64,000 nt of DNA from NCBI GenBank assembly GCA_009869945.1, contig WIXG01000039.1:278719-342718 (forward strand). Reading direction: 5' to 3'. Below, piece after piece: positions 21,397-34,242 of this stretch. Each line of letters opens with the position of its first letter. Positions within the stretch are counted from its first letter, which is position 1. The position numbers and the translations under genes were made by a program. The notes beneath the pieces were generated by a model. The model did not search any database. It was not told where the DNA came from and was given only the letters and a program-made list of their open reading frames with translations. This DNA comes from Mesaphorura yosii (taxonomy: Eukaryota > Arthropoda > Collembola > Poduromorpha > Tullbergiidae).

Positions 21397-24300
21397 GAAC
21401 GTATTGTAGAGCACCATTTGGGTCGTTGGCTGGACGAGTCAAGTAGTCACGTTCCACCAAGTTCTTGATTTGGACCTTGAACGGCACGGTACAGACATGG
21501 CAGTAATGTAATGTAAACATGCTGGAAGATTGCGACTTAAATGGCATGTTTTACCTCAATGGTTTCGACTTCAGGAAAGTAATGGTACGATTCTTGGCAT
21601 TGCTGAGCAGTTTGCGAAATAAGTTCTTGGTTACGCAGTTGCTTCTGAGCTTTCATGATTTTAACAATTACAGCTTGAAGTGTAAATGCGCGAGCTCGTT
21701 TAATATCTTGTGTGAGCTTTTCCTTTTCTTTGTTGGCCTGAAAAAATGAATTCATTTAATTATGGAGTACGTTTTCATGCTGTGAATGTCGTTGTCTCTT
21801 AATGGATGCTCACATCAGTACGCAATTGCATGTTAATTGTGAACTTGCGTTTTCTTGACCGAAACGTGTCGTCGATTCTGACAAGAGCCTCGGTTCCAAT
21901 CTCCTGCGTACTCTTAATGAAGTCTTGAATTTCTTGAATGCGCTTTTTGCCTTCATTGGGTGGAGGTAACTTGGGGATGCCAGGAATTGTCAACAGTTGG
22001 TAATGTATCAAGTTAACCACCAGTTGCACAATTTTGTCCATCTCAAGATTGGTATGCAAAGCCAATTCTTCCAATTTGTGCTGATCAGCATCGTTGTAAA
22101 GTAAAAGAATCGTCATTTCATACGTCGACACTGAAATGTTGTATATGCCAGATTTGGCATTGTATTTCAATTCTCCTCCAGCCCTGTACGGAAGCCACTG
22201 TAGTTTTTTCGCCGGATATTTGTTACAGTAGTAGGACGAGAATGCAGATATTGGTTCAGTAAACTGTCAAGAATAGACAAGGTGTGCCAAGTGTTGTGAA
22301 ACGTCCGTGCTTGATGAGAAAACTTACAATTTCGGGAAACGTAAATGAGGGTTTTGGATTCTTCGGGTCGGGGCTATCGATATGACAATCCCAAGAAGCT
22401 GATGCCAAAACATACACGTGGAAGTTGAACCCATAGTTGACCACGGATACTTGAGCAAACTCGGCGCTGTACGTCTTCGAAAGATGCACAGTGTCCTGAA
22501 AACATTGCAGCAGAGTGCGACTTGCATTGCAAGTATTCCACACAAGAAGTAATACATAGCTTGCTTACGTGGTACATTTGTTGTAGTTTCCTGGTGAAAT
22601 CTCTGCTGAATGGCTCTGCCAACTCCTTGATGAACGATTCTTCCATTTCATGACTGTAGGACTGATCCCACAACAATCTGTTCCCATAATTGTGCTTCAA
22701 GAATCGTCCCAGTAAATCTTTGTCTTTGATCATTGGAATAATTTGGAGCTGCATTCAAAATAGAAATGAACCAATTATCACGTAAGTAATTACGGAATGA
22801 GCCTTCTAAAGGGCATAAAGGGCATGGTACGAACTTCTTACAATGTCTTTCAATTTGAGCTTCACTTCGTCTTCTGTTAGTTTACCGGCACTGGTACCAC
22901 TCTTGAAATTATTTCCCAAGACTCTGTGCACATACTCGGCCAACAATTTCGGGACAAAGTCGAAGCTAGAAAGTATCATTTCAAATTAGTGCCTCGTTAT
23001 CTGAGGATTTTGCCATGATAATATACCTTCCGTTCTGTGCATTAATGAAATTTATGCATGATCTGTCCATTGCCACTCTGAAGTCCTGCGTATCTTCAAA
23101 ATACTCCGTCACAATGCCTTTGTACTCATTAATGAAGCGGGTCAGTTCGGTGCAGAAATGCACGGGATGCTAGAAATTACAGCAACGATATGAATGAATG
23201 ATGGAAAGTATGACATTATATCAGAAAATTCTGACGTAAAATATACCCACCTTCGGGACGCTACTAAATTTTACAACGGCGATTTGCGCAAGGAGGTCTT
23301 GGAATCTAGTAGCCATTTTCTGCACCTCCCCTGGTGAGATTCTTTTGATTATGTCATAAAAGCCCTTCAAGCCGACTACATCCTTTCTTTCCAGAAGGTT
23401 CTCGAAAACAGTGTAAAGCAAATCCACATTGTTCAAGACAAGGGCCTATGAAAGGGACATGTGACTGACGTGACTAAGTTTAAGTTAATTCACATCATAG
23501 AGATTAATTACCTCAATGCAAACTCGAACCACTTTACTCAACGTACTTCCATGCAGCATGCGTTGAACTCTTGTCTCCTCTTGACGAATGATACTTTCGA
23601 TCTGGTACAAAGTATTGAGCAAAATGTGAAAATTTTTCTCAGAGGGAGTTCGAAGAGATTTAGCCTGCTACCTTTAGAATAGACTTTTTCGGATCGCCAG
23701 CATTTAAAATTTTATGCAGTCTTGAAGCGTAGTACTCTCGCGTGACTTCCAGAAACAGACCCTCAAAATTCTGGCAATAAATAAACAGGTGCAGGCCGCT
23801 GGTTGAACTTTCATACAGTGAACCTTTCAAAATGCATTGAAAAAACTACTCACAATGAGCAAATCAATCAAAATCTTTGCGTAAAGACACACCGATGTCA
23901 ATGAAGGATTTTAGGACTTCTTTAATCTCGTCAGTGAAGGAGAATTGAGCTTTCTTTGAAGTTCGATCGTTATAAATAATTTCCAAGATTGAACTGGTGA
24001 CCTGAAATATTTAAGAAACGCCAACGTCAAAAATTACATCATCAACCGAAGGTAATTATTGAAGTAGTACCTTGTCCTTCAATGCATTAAATAAAATGTC
24101 ACGCCAGGTACAGAGTGCCAACTCAAAAATGTCACGCAGTCCCTTTTCTTTGACGAGCGCTTGCTCAGTAATCCAGGCTCTGTACGGGATAAGATTTCAG
24201 TCATTACCTTGTCCAAGTAAAAACTACACTGTAGTCTAGCAAACTTACCTGTTCAAGTATGTGCAAATTCCATCAAGCAGCTTGCTACTGGTCTTAAAGT

Positions 24301-24830
24301 CATGAAACTGCTTCGAGTAAAACAAGAGAACTTCCTTGTTGTCCGTGATTTGCTCTCCGATATTCGCAATCTTATGCAAATGTGTCTCCATGAACGTTGT
24401 AATGCGGGCGTAGAGTTCTCGCGGAAGTTTTGACGTTGCTTGGCCGTAACGATACAGGCTCCGGTTATGAACTGGAGGAGTCAACAGACACAAATTGTGA
24501 ACTTTTCTGCAGACGAATCAAAAAGCTATCAGTGTCTTGTAAAGCTAAGTCAAAACCAACGAAGAACGCATTTTCTTACGTGTAAAGTTCCATGTACGTA
24601 GTTTTCTGTGGCATAATACGATCCTCCGACGGTACAAATGTCTCACGGAGAAACTGATCCAATTTCTGCCACAGTTCAGTCAGTGCAATATCACAGTTGG
24701 GTTCCTCTTGAGCTTGAGCTTCATTTTGGTTGACACTAAGCTGAGAGAACATGATGCGACAGCTTCCTTTCTTCTTAGCAATACCGCCATGTCGCTTGTC
24801 CACTGACGTCAGCGGGATAGAGGACGCCAT
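21392..24830 (-). CDS. CUL1: Cullin (CUL1-type) ubiquitin ligase scaffold, one exon with an apparent 1-nt frameshift
   Basis: Fourteen minus-strand exons: 24830-24580, 24506-24249, 24179-24071, 24001-23854, 23770-23672, 23601-23512, 23445-23251, 23169-23027, 22965-22842, 22748-22569, 22495-22328, 22263-21814, 21737-21555 and 21475-21392. About 826 residues, against about 776 for human CUL1. Cullin landmarks: TTYMELYT then VHNLC, LLDGICTYLNRAW, ELALCTWRDILF, KDKDLLGRFLKHNYGNRLLW (cullin-homology start), STYEMTILLLYND, and the neddylation site VIVKIMKAQKQLRNQEL (Lys about 767). It ends in the winged-helix IKNLVERDYLTR. Cullins bridge substrate adaptors and the RING protein RBX1. The sequence diverges clearly from ordinary CUL1, and the N-terminus is extended by about 45 residues. 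Exon 4 is 148 nt, one base too long for the flanking phases; a stop interrupts the frame unless a base is lost or another donor is used. It could be a fast-evolving CUL1 paralogue. Confidence 0.9.
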
Positions 24831-27800
24831 TTAACGAGATCCAACGCCGCTTTGTGCAGGAGAAACTTAACTTTGGTTCGTTACAGGTTTTTATACGCAA
24901 TGTCAATTGGCGCTTTCAAACTTAGCTCACCCAACCTCCATAAGAAAAATTTTCCAGATTGAAACGATCGAATTTTGGATCATCCGAAATTCCGAGCGTT
25001 CCGTTTCGGTTTTTTCAAGGTCAAAAAAGAACAAACAGAAAAATGCAGATTCAAACAAGAGGGTCATAACAACTTGAAGGTCTCTTAATTTCAACTCGTC
25101 TTGATCATTCATTGGCTAAAAAGCTACTTTTAGACAAATACCGTCATTTTTGGGTTAAAATCAAGAATTTCAAAAATTCAAGTAAAGTAAAGTGTAAAGT
25201 TTTGAAATCTTGGTGGACGCATCAGGTCCCAATTTGTGATTCGACCTGTCTTGGTCTTGTCATGATGAGATTATAAATCAAATTTTTATTAATAACTTAA
25301 GGCCTTGGCTTCCTTGAATACGAGCCAAGTCGTAGTGTAGGATATCAGAATTATACACTGGGCTATTCACTCTAACAATATGGTAATTATACATAAATTT
25401 GACACTATTAATCAACGCAATAATGCATGATTCATATTTTTAGGGCTGTTGCTTTGACTTCTGACTGTGACTCAAATACTCTTAGCCCCATTACGAGCTG
25501 ACACAAGTATTTAACACGAATACCAGACAATAAAATGACGTAAGTCATGAATTCATTAAATCGACATGGCTGAAATTAAACTCTCATCACAGTTGCACAA
25601 TACAATGGACCATAAGCAAATTGAACGTGAATTTTCTGAAGATGCTTGCAAAAAATGACTCGTAAAGATTCCAACCTCAGCCAGCACATACTGGGATCGG
25701 ATTAAACTGGATGGAAGCGCGCAAGGCACTAATGAATTGATGTTGACGCTGTCGATGAGTTCATTTCGGACAAATGTTGACTAATCATTCCAGTGAAGTG
25801 ACTTAATTTTTTTGCTAGACAAGTACAAATGGCGAATGTAAAATGCAAATTATATGTACAAGGTTAGATATAATAAATTCGTAGTGTCATCATCAAAAAG
25901 TGTACTGTTAAACCTTCTCCGTTCTTCATCAGCACCTAAATTTTAGTGTTTTGCTTGACCATATTTACGCTAAACAGCTAAGTCAAGCCAATGTGTCCGC
26001 TCATGACTCACCTTTCAAATACATACATACAAGTCAAGCCATACCGCACAAATATCCACATCACATTTGGCTTTCTGAATTTCTGAACTTTCTTATGCGA
26101 AATGCGAAGTTCAGTGTGCTGTTTATGTTTACGGTTTACTACTTTGAACGCGTAGAGTGAACTGCGTCGTCCAGAGCCACTTTGCCTGAGGTGATTCTTG
26201 TACTTCGTAACCGTAACCTGCTGAGGGATATTATGTAATATGTATGAAAACGTTTAAGTTCCAATATGCACGTGGCCTGGCGTGAAATTCACCACAGAAG
26301 ACAGAATCGCATTTTCGCTTCGCCGAGTTCATGCACTCCGCCCGCCGGAGACAAGAACGAATGTACAAATGCGAAGGTGGACGTGTTCACGACAATAAAC
26401 TCCACAAACTATATTGTACATCATTATTGTGATCGCTCTGATTACTATTTTGCATCTAAACTACTGCACTTCTGCTGCCATGAATCGACCAACCCCTTTG
26501 CTATTTTGCCTTGTGTTTGCAACAATGATGGAGTGAAATCTTTCGTTCACTTCCATCTTTGAAAGCCGAAAGCCAAGACCATTGCATAATTTCTAGACCA
26601 TTTCATTACATACACAAGACACAAGAGAAAACACTCTCAACTCGGATTTTTTATGAGAAAGTGCATTCACATTTCGCATCCTCAGTCTGGGGGCATTGCG
26701 TTTCATTGCCTTGTGCTGATCTTGTGTCTTGTATGTCTTGGACTTGCATTGTTACTGTGCCAGCGGCCAGGCAGTAACCAGACGAGCTTTGCAACTCATT
26801 GTTACTGGTGCAGACGATGATGTTGATGCTGACTTGTGCTTTTGACTCTTCGCTTCCTCCTTATCATAATCACTATGATGGCGATTATAAATGATGATGG
26901 CCGACAGCGCAGCGTAGTTAAAGATTTGAGAATTTATCATCTGTTTTCTCTTCTTCATCCCACACAATGTGCGTAATGAAAATGCAAATGTGTAACGAGA
27001 GAGATATGATTAACCATTTCATGTTACTGTTTAGTTGTTCACCGGGTTCATCGGTGCATAGAACCGTCATTGTCATTCACAACAATCCAGCAGCAGCGTC
27101 GACAGCACAGAGGCAGCAAAATAAAATGGTACATGTTGGCTAAATGAAGTTTCTGCTGCTTCATTTAAAATACTGACTGAATTTTGCCGTGTACAGAGAA
27201 TGGAATGCGTTTTCTCTTTAATAAATTTCAATAATAATTTTCATACAAAACGTAAACAAAAACGGGAATGCGAACAGAATTGGAAAATGCACATCACACG
27301 GCATTGAATCCAATTGTTCACATTTGCAACTCGCGTATGGCTTACAGAAATGATGTAATGCCCTGCCTGAGCCAGACCAGCTTCACAGCACAGCTCACAG
27401 CGTGAGCAATGGGAATATCATAGCAAAAAAGACTGAATCACATTCGCGAATGCTTCAAATTTGTGAACAACCGAGCGAGGGATGATGCGACCAACGCTCG
27501 AGGTGGTGGCTCGCTGTGCTGTTGTTGCTGGGTTGTATGTAATGAAATGAAATGTGGTTGTAATGCAGGTAACGTAATGCGAGTCTTCATGTAACCAAGT
27601 GAGAAATGAATAGCGAGTTCGAGCTAAATGCAATGCTAATGCATGTAAGTTTGTTAAAGGGGCTCGCAGTCGTAAGCACCGATCTTCAGTTTCATGAGGA
27701 CTAAAGTTGTTCTGTTCAGTCTTTAGTTTGATTTTGCACTTGAAAGAAGTCGCCGATCTGTATCTGCAGCAGGCACGCATGGCGAGCCCATAAAGGCTCA

Positions 27801-28076
27801 TCTGCTCGTGTCGTCCATAACCAATTTGTACAAGGACACTTTCTAATTAATTCTGCTCTGCAAACATTTCCCGTATATTGAGGTACGAGGTACTTTTCGA
27901 GGTACGTGCCACGTGTGCCTGTCTCCAATTCGTAGGAAACGATTAAACCGGTCGATTATTAAATCAGGCAGTGACTTTAAACTGAATTGATTTGATTTAA
28001 TACTGTGCAGCCGTGACTTGCCAGTTGACAGGATTTGTGCTAGAGCCGAGCAGTCACTGAGATTGAAGCGGAAGTA
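24831..28076. other. Divergent intergenic region between cullin and intermediate filament genes
   Basis: About 3.2 kb with the promoters of both divergent genes. Open frames up to 127 codons (27418-27801, minus) show no family features. I found no exon, tRNA or mobile element. Confidence 0.45.
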
Positions 28077-31000
28077 ATGGCCACTCAACAGCAACAGAAG
28101 GTTGGGGCTAGGAGCGGGCACGGTGCGGAGTCTCCCCATCCACCAGGTAAATAAACGTAATTACTCGTAGCGCTGTTGTCTCATGTTTCTGCCAGCAGCA
28201 ATATTCTGCACGTATCACGCATGCATTTCTTCTGACAGTGTTTTCCCAATTCCTCCATCTGTATACATCTTCACTTCAATATTTGTTTAGCCTGCATTGT
28301 TCCTCTGCCTTGTTTGCGGAAATGCAATAACAACAAATGACACCTAGCTGCAATCGCAAATTCACAATGCGATAGTTTGTCTCGTGTATACTTACGAGCA
28401 ATAATGATTCTAATTATTTCCATAATCCATAATCTTTCGACGCATCATCTTCAATCAGCATTAACTCGTACATGAACCATAAACAAAACTTTAATTAGCG
28501 CATAAACTAATCGTAATGCTGCATTACTCGTATGTGCCATATGCATGTTGCGTCGTCTGCATTCACATTTCACAGTCGCACTGCACGGCTCACTGTGTAA
28601 GAGAAATGAAATAATGGCTTTTGTAATTAAGCTTGACATTTCATTTCGATGCGATGCGTACAGTCATCGCACGCACAGACGCACATGAAGATACAAGGGC
28701 ATAGTAGCGATTTATGTATGTTTTGAGGATTGGGTGTAAACGTGTAAAATGCCTTGAAATTACGCAACGTGATGTTGATTCTGCGTGTGTGATGCATTTC
28801 GAGTCTGGTTTAGTACTTCGTTTGTTGAATGGAATTCTGAAGCATTCAAGTATCGACCAGCAAATGTGGCAAGAAGAGCTGACAATTAAGAGTCAGTCTG
28901 GAACTCTGTCACTGAGTCATTCGTGTGCCCGCACCCGGTGAGGCCGTAACTCACATTCTGAAAGGATTCCTTTAGCATCAAGCATTTAACGCATTCAATT
29001 CATTCGCCGCAATCAGTTTGAGAAATATCACTGAAATGTTTACTGTCATCAAATTCCAATTAGGCTGTTGCTGCTCCTACTGATGGGTGCTTCCCGTTCG
29101 CCTTTTCGCTACCGCATTTGATCAGCATGCCACAGCATGCCACATACTTGCAAACTCACACCATTCAAGTCAGTCAATGTACTTCAACTTAAAGTATTTC
29201 AAGGCTAAACTGTTATTACACTAGAAACTACATGTTCTTCACTCGGGTCGACTCTAAGCATTTAGAATTCTGCACGACGGCACCGCACCGCACATGTTTG
29301 CTATTTGCTTGACTTATTGAAGAAGCCGTGTCATGAGACGAGCATTTAATTTATTTATACCATTTCAATAACAAAAGGGGGGATTAAATCAACAATGTGG
29401 CCAGCAGCATAGCGAGCACGTCACACGCTGTTTGCGATGTGATGCAAAATAAAAATTTATCCGCGTTCCATCCTCTGATTCTCCGCTTGTGCTTGCTCAG
29501 CGATCAGCAAAAAGACAATTTTCGCTTCGTAAAGCTGTCCACCCACTCTACGGTTCGTGAACATGAGCACAGGACATGAAAATCGTGCGCGGAAGGACAC
29601 TTGAAAAACCATATTCGTGAAGTTCAAACTTCAGACGGCAATTCAATGTCAAATGCAATGTTCCGACAAGTTCGTAATTATCTTGTTAAGATTTTAATGA
29701 GAACTGACTCCGGGCTGAAGAAATCAGCACCGCGACGGTTGTGCAATTCTTCTTATCTAAATTAATCGTCGCGTCAACTATGAGATTCTAAAACCTGGCC
29801 TGGCATGTGCCTAGGCTGAGTTGGCCCGGACTACTTACCGCATTGGAATGACGTGCTACGGAATTAAGCGGACCCAACAGCATGTATCGTTTCCCATTCA
29901 TCAAACTTCTTTCCAATCATATTAAAAACTCGGCCTCATTTTCAAGTGGCAGTAGCTCAGTTGAAGCTCACGCATCTACGCACAATGCAGATTGTCGAGC
30001 AGAGTAGACTAATTCACTAACTCAAGCACTTGCGATTGTTTGACTTCATGAACAAATGGAACAGGCCAGACACACGCAGGTCGGTCCGCAGGCCCGATTT
30101 TGTGCTGTGCTGCGTTACATGTGGATAGGATTTTATTCGGCTATAATTCGTAATTGACATTCGCATCGTGCTGTTCTGAAGAAGCTGGGCACACACGCAC
30201 CAGGCACGCACGAACGTAAAACGATCAGTGAATTAGTAGGTTTGTGTTTCACATTTTGTGCGTGTGATCGCTTGCTGGTTTTGCGAGGAATTAGCATTGA
30301 GATGGAAGTCGATATTAATAAATCACACCGGCAATCAGCAGGTACCTGGTGAATGCCTGCCTGCATCAGCAGCAGCGGCATAGTTAACAGCCCATTGTTT
30401 AATGTGAATAAGAAAGTGCGAAAACAAAGCTGGTCGGTCGTTTCGTCATCGCAATCAGCATCGACATGTGTCTGATAATTGGAGTCGCTCTTAAGTTAGC
30501 AGGCGCCGGGCGCAAACAGATTGTAAATGAATTCCTCATATGGAAGTTGAAGATACACGATTCACAATAACTCTTATGTTTAAACTTTTAACGTAACTCA
30601 AGAGTACCGTACTTTTAAACCATGCACCGCAATTGCAATTTAATCCTTCCACTTTCCACATGCTACACAATTCTAGCTCACGCTTTTGCAATGCAAAATG
30701 CAATGAAACCGTGGACGAATACATCAAAACTCATTTTAAACATGAAATTAATCGATAATACGAGTATGAGCATACAATGCAGGAGAATGAGACTGCTCTT
30801 AAAACAATGGTCGAAGCAATTCCCAAGTGAGACATCATCCAAGTCAAGCCCGATGCAATTGTCAGGAAAATCCTTGTAAAAGGCCTCATCCGTACGAATG
30901 CACGCATGCATTCGCCTCAAGGCAAAGGAATGCAGGCCACACCTCTTCTGCACTGTCCACAGAACGAACATGGGCTCCTCATGAAAGGAGATTGTACTTT

Positions 31001-33348
31001 TCCAAACGCTACGCATGCCTTCAAAGGTCACGCGAAACAAACGAACCGTGCTTAGAAGCACAATATCCAGGCATATCATGTCGAAATAGGACAAGCCTAT
31101 GGAAGCGTATGCAATGCATGTATCATGATTTTTGATTTGTTGTAATAAAAAGTAGACTTTTGTACTAAGAGTCGTGTGTACCACGTTTAGTGGCTATGAA
31201 TAAAAGTGGTTTGTATCAAATGGTTTTGAATTAAATATATGTACACCAATGCAGCGAAATTCTGGTATCTGCTTTCACAATTATATGCTCTGCTATTTCT
31301 AATCGCATGGTGTCTTATTGCATGCAATTTTAGAACGACCAAAGACGCCCACAATGAGATCACGAATCGACGAGAAGAATGCACTGAGAACGCTGAACGA
31401 TCGGCTCGCTTCGATGCTCGACAAAAAGTCGGCTTTGGAAGACGAAAATTCGCTTTTGGCTAAAGAGGTTAGTTACTAATTAAAGACGGCGTGACTGCGA
31501 CTGACTTCGATTCTTTCGAAATGAGACAACAATGACCACAATCTCACATCACATGACTGGCTGCTCTACTCTTAACTCGCAAATGAAGTAATCGCCACTT
31601 AAATAGTAGCCTGGCCTAATTGAATGAAGGTCCATTCTAATTTTGTACAATCGGGGAATGTGCAACGAATTATTTAAACCAATATTGACCAATTGACTAT
31701 TTGGCTATTATTAGCACTGACAGATGACGGAGTTGTAATGCAATAAAGTTAAGTAAATACGCGAGTCGAGAACCATCCCAAGTTGAAATTCAAGGACACA
31801 TTTTGCGTTTGTGCGTTATTGGACGTTCATACGCTAAACTAAATAGAGATCTAAACTTTATTAAGAAGCTTAACCTGACTGCTTGGCGTTTTGCACTAGA
31901 CAGACCGTTTTAAACAGACTGCTATAGGAAATGATAACCTGATCTGGCTGATATACTTTGTACTTTTAGTTGGTGACTGAGAGAGAAAACACAATCTCAA
32001 CACTCACGCTGCTTCAGGAGACGTACAACACTGAGCTGGCTGATTTAAGAAATCAGTTGCAAGATTGTGATAAGGAACGTGCTAAATTGAAACTGGCAGC
32101 TGGCAAATTACAGAAAGATCTGGAGGACGCGAACAACAAGTAAATGCCAATTATAAGAGGAGAAACTGAAACTGGGAATCGCCACGAAATGAATGTCATG
32201 TCATCGTCATGTTATGTGTGCTTTTCTTGTTGCAGGTTGGACAAAAAGGGAAAAGAGTGCTTCACTCTGAAAGACAAACTGACACAAGCTCAAGATGAGC
32301 TTAACAATCTCTTCACTGCCCTACAAAAGTCAAACTCAGACAAGGACAAGCTCCTGGCTGACCGAAAGGTACTGGAATCTATTCTTAATCCATACTTAAT
32401 GAGTTCGAATGATGGTCTTATAATTTGACTGCGGGTTCACAGGAGCTGCAAGATGAAATCGAACGTCTGATGCGTGATGTCGATGAACTTAATCGTAATC
32501 TCGAGATCGAATGCATGAAAAAGATTGATTTACAAAATCAAATGGACAGTCGCGAGGAAGACTTCACTGTAAAGAAGCAGATTTATGAGCAGGAGATCAC
32601 AAATATTAAATCTCACCGCGACGTTGAAATGCAAGAAATGGACGGACGACTGAAGAAGGTAAATAGGATCGTTTCATTAGTTTGGCAACTGTAATGAATT
32701 CTATTATCGCAGGAGTACGAGTCCAAATTGGAAAATGACCTGCAACAACTGCGCCAGGAATTCGAGAACCAGGCGGCTCGTAACCGCGATGCACAAGATG
32801 CACTCTTCAAACAAAGGGAAGACGATCTAAAGGCACAAATCGCCTGGCTGAAGAACGCGATTGAGGAGCGTACACGAGAACTTAACAATGTTACCGATCA
32901 AGCAAACGCTGCCCTGCAAAAGTTGTCAACTCTCGAGGGCGAGAATTACGGGTTGCAGCAAATCATCCGCGAGCTGGAGAAGAAGCTGGCCTCAGATCGC
33001 GAGAATTATCTGCGAGATCTGAAGAACAAGGAGCAGGAGAACGAGGGACTTCGAGGTGACAAGGAGATCCTGATTCAAGAGTATCAGGACTTGTGGGATA
33101 CCAAAGTTGCACTTGACAATGAAATCGCTACTTATCACATGCTACTGGAGGGCGAAGAACGCCGGTAAGGCTCTAAAAACGCGTACATTGGAAGATAATT
33201 GAAAACCTTTCCAGCGTCACTAAATTGTTAAATGTTTTCATTCAGATTGGCCTCCCTGAACGAAAGATTCGACCCAAAGACCAGAAGGACCACCTCCAGT
33301 GAATCAAAATCGTTCCAGAAAGTTCGAACATCGAACACACGAGTTTAA
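28077..33348 (+). CDS. Intermediate filament protein, lamin-type rod without lamin tail domain
   Basis: Seven exons: 28077-28146, 31334-31467, 31970-32139, 32236-32368, 32443-32658, 32713-33164 and 33246-33348; phases agree, giving 425 residues. The head is 33 residues with SPHPP then ERPKTPT before the rod. The helix initiation motif is LRTLNDRLASML (42-53) and the helix termination motif LDNEIATYHMLLEGEERR is complete (about 375-392). The rod spans about 358 residues, the length of nuclear lamins including the long coil 1B, longer than vertebrate cytoplasmic filaments. After the rod only 33 residues follow (LASLNERFDPKTRRTTSS and so on): no Ig-fold lamin tail, no classical NLS, no CaaX box. 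It is thus best read as a lamin-derived cytoplasmic intermediate filament, the kind described as isomin in springtails. Exon 1 is 3.2 kb upstream; its phase, head-like content and donor make the link firm. Confidence 0.9.
28147..31333 (+). other. Large first intron of the intermediate filament gene
   Basis: Starts with GTAAAT and ends with ATTTTAG. It contains a 168-codon open frame on the minus strand (30678-31184) and, on the + strand, a stretch around 30690-31050 that reads like a decayed coding sequence with two in-frame stops. Neither matches a family I know. Nothing else is seen. Confidence 0.5.
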
Positions 33349-34236
33349 AATCCATTGCTAAGTATATATAACAAATCAGTGCAGTAATTTTTGCGGGGAT
33401 AAGTTGGCTAGGCTGAGTTTATCAATTAATAATTTTGCAGCACAAAGAATTTTATTCAAGCCCAGGGGATTCGAGGTTTAGCTCTTTGGATAAGATGTTG
33501 ATTAAATGTTTAACCAAGGGACCGACTGCGTTTACGAAGCGTTGAATCGAAATGGTGCACACGACTGCCATTTCTACGTTCTTTTAATTTCTTTTGAAAA
33601 TAATGAACCAAATAATAGTTTTTGGTTGTCAATGAATTCGTTAAGCTAGAGTTAAGAAACCAGACAGATAAATGCCATGTAAGTCTAAGCTTACGTTTAA
33701 TTTACCCGGCTGACTTTCATTAGTTGAATTAAGTACTGAGCTAATTTAGAAGCAATTCGATCGCCAAGCCAGCACTCCAGTTGTACAAACGAATGCTGGG
33801 CCGAGACTGTAAGCGTGTGTGCCTGAGTTGTATTCCTGACCATGAATTGACGGCACTCAACGACTCATTTGAACACGTGCTCCTAGTGCCTCGGGCTTTC
33901 GGGCTCCTATCGTAGGTAAGCATATGCTCCTTGCGCTGAGGCTTCCCTTCCCAACAGTGAAAGATCAAGGACTTGGTGTGAGTAGAGCGAGTGCCAGTCT
34001 CTGGGAGTTGCACATTCCATTGTCCTATTGGCTAACTTGGAACTTGATTAAGGTAGACTTATGTGGACGTAATTAGTACGGTAGCTTCATTATTAAAGCT
34101 TATACAGTTTGGTAGGGCTATTACTAGTTGCACTGCAAAGCTACCAAAGATTACTTCAAAGCTATCACCTCTGACCTTTTATACTTGTATAGATTACTGA
34201 ATTACTGCATTATAAATAATGTTAATGGTAGTTTGA

Positions 34237-34242
34237 AATAAA
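34237..34242 (+). promoter_or_regulatory. Polyadenylation signal for the intermediate filament gene
   Basis: AATAAA about 890 nt past the stop, followed by a T/GT-rich stretch (TCTCTCTCGTGTACTTGG), the usual downstream element. This implies a long 3' UTR. Confidence 0.4.

Noticed and set aside
27418-27801. 127-codon minus-strand ORF
   Set aside because: No family features; length is within chance for a window this size.
29940-29995. tRNA-like D-arm sequence AGTAGCTCAGTTG
   Set aside because: No B box or cloverleaf downstream.
33246-33348. Calling the filament gene a nuclear lamin
   Set aside because: Rod length fits lamin, but the last exon ends in a stop after 33 residues with no Ig-fold tail, NLS or CaaX.
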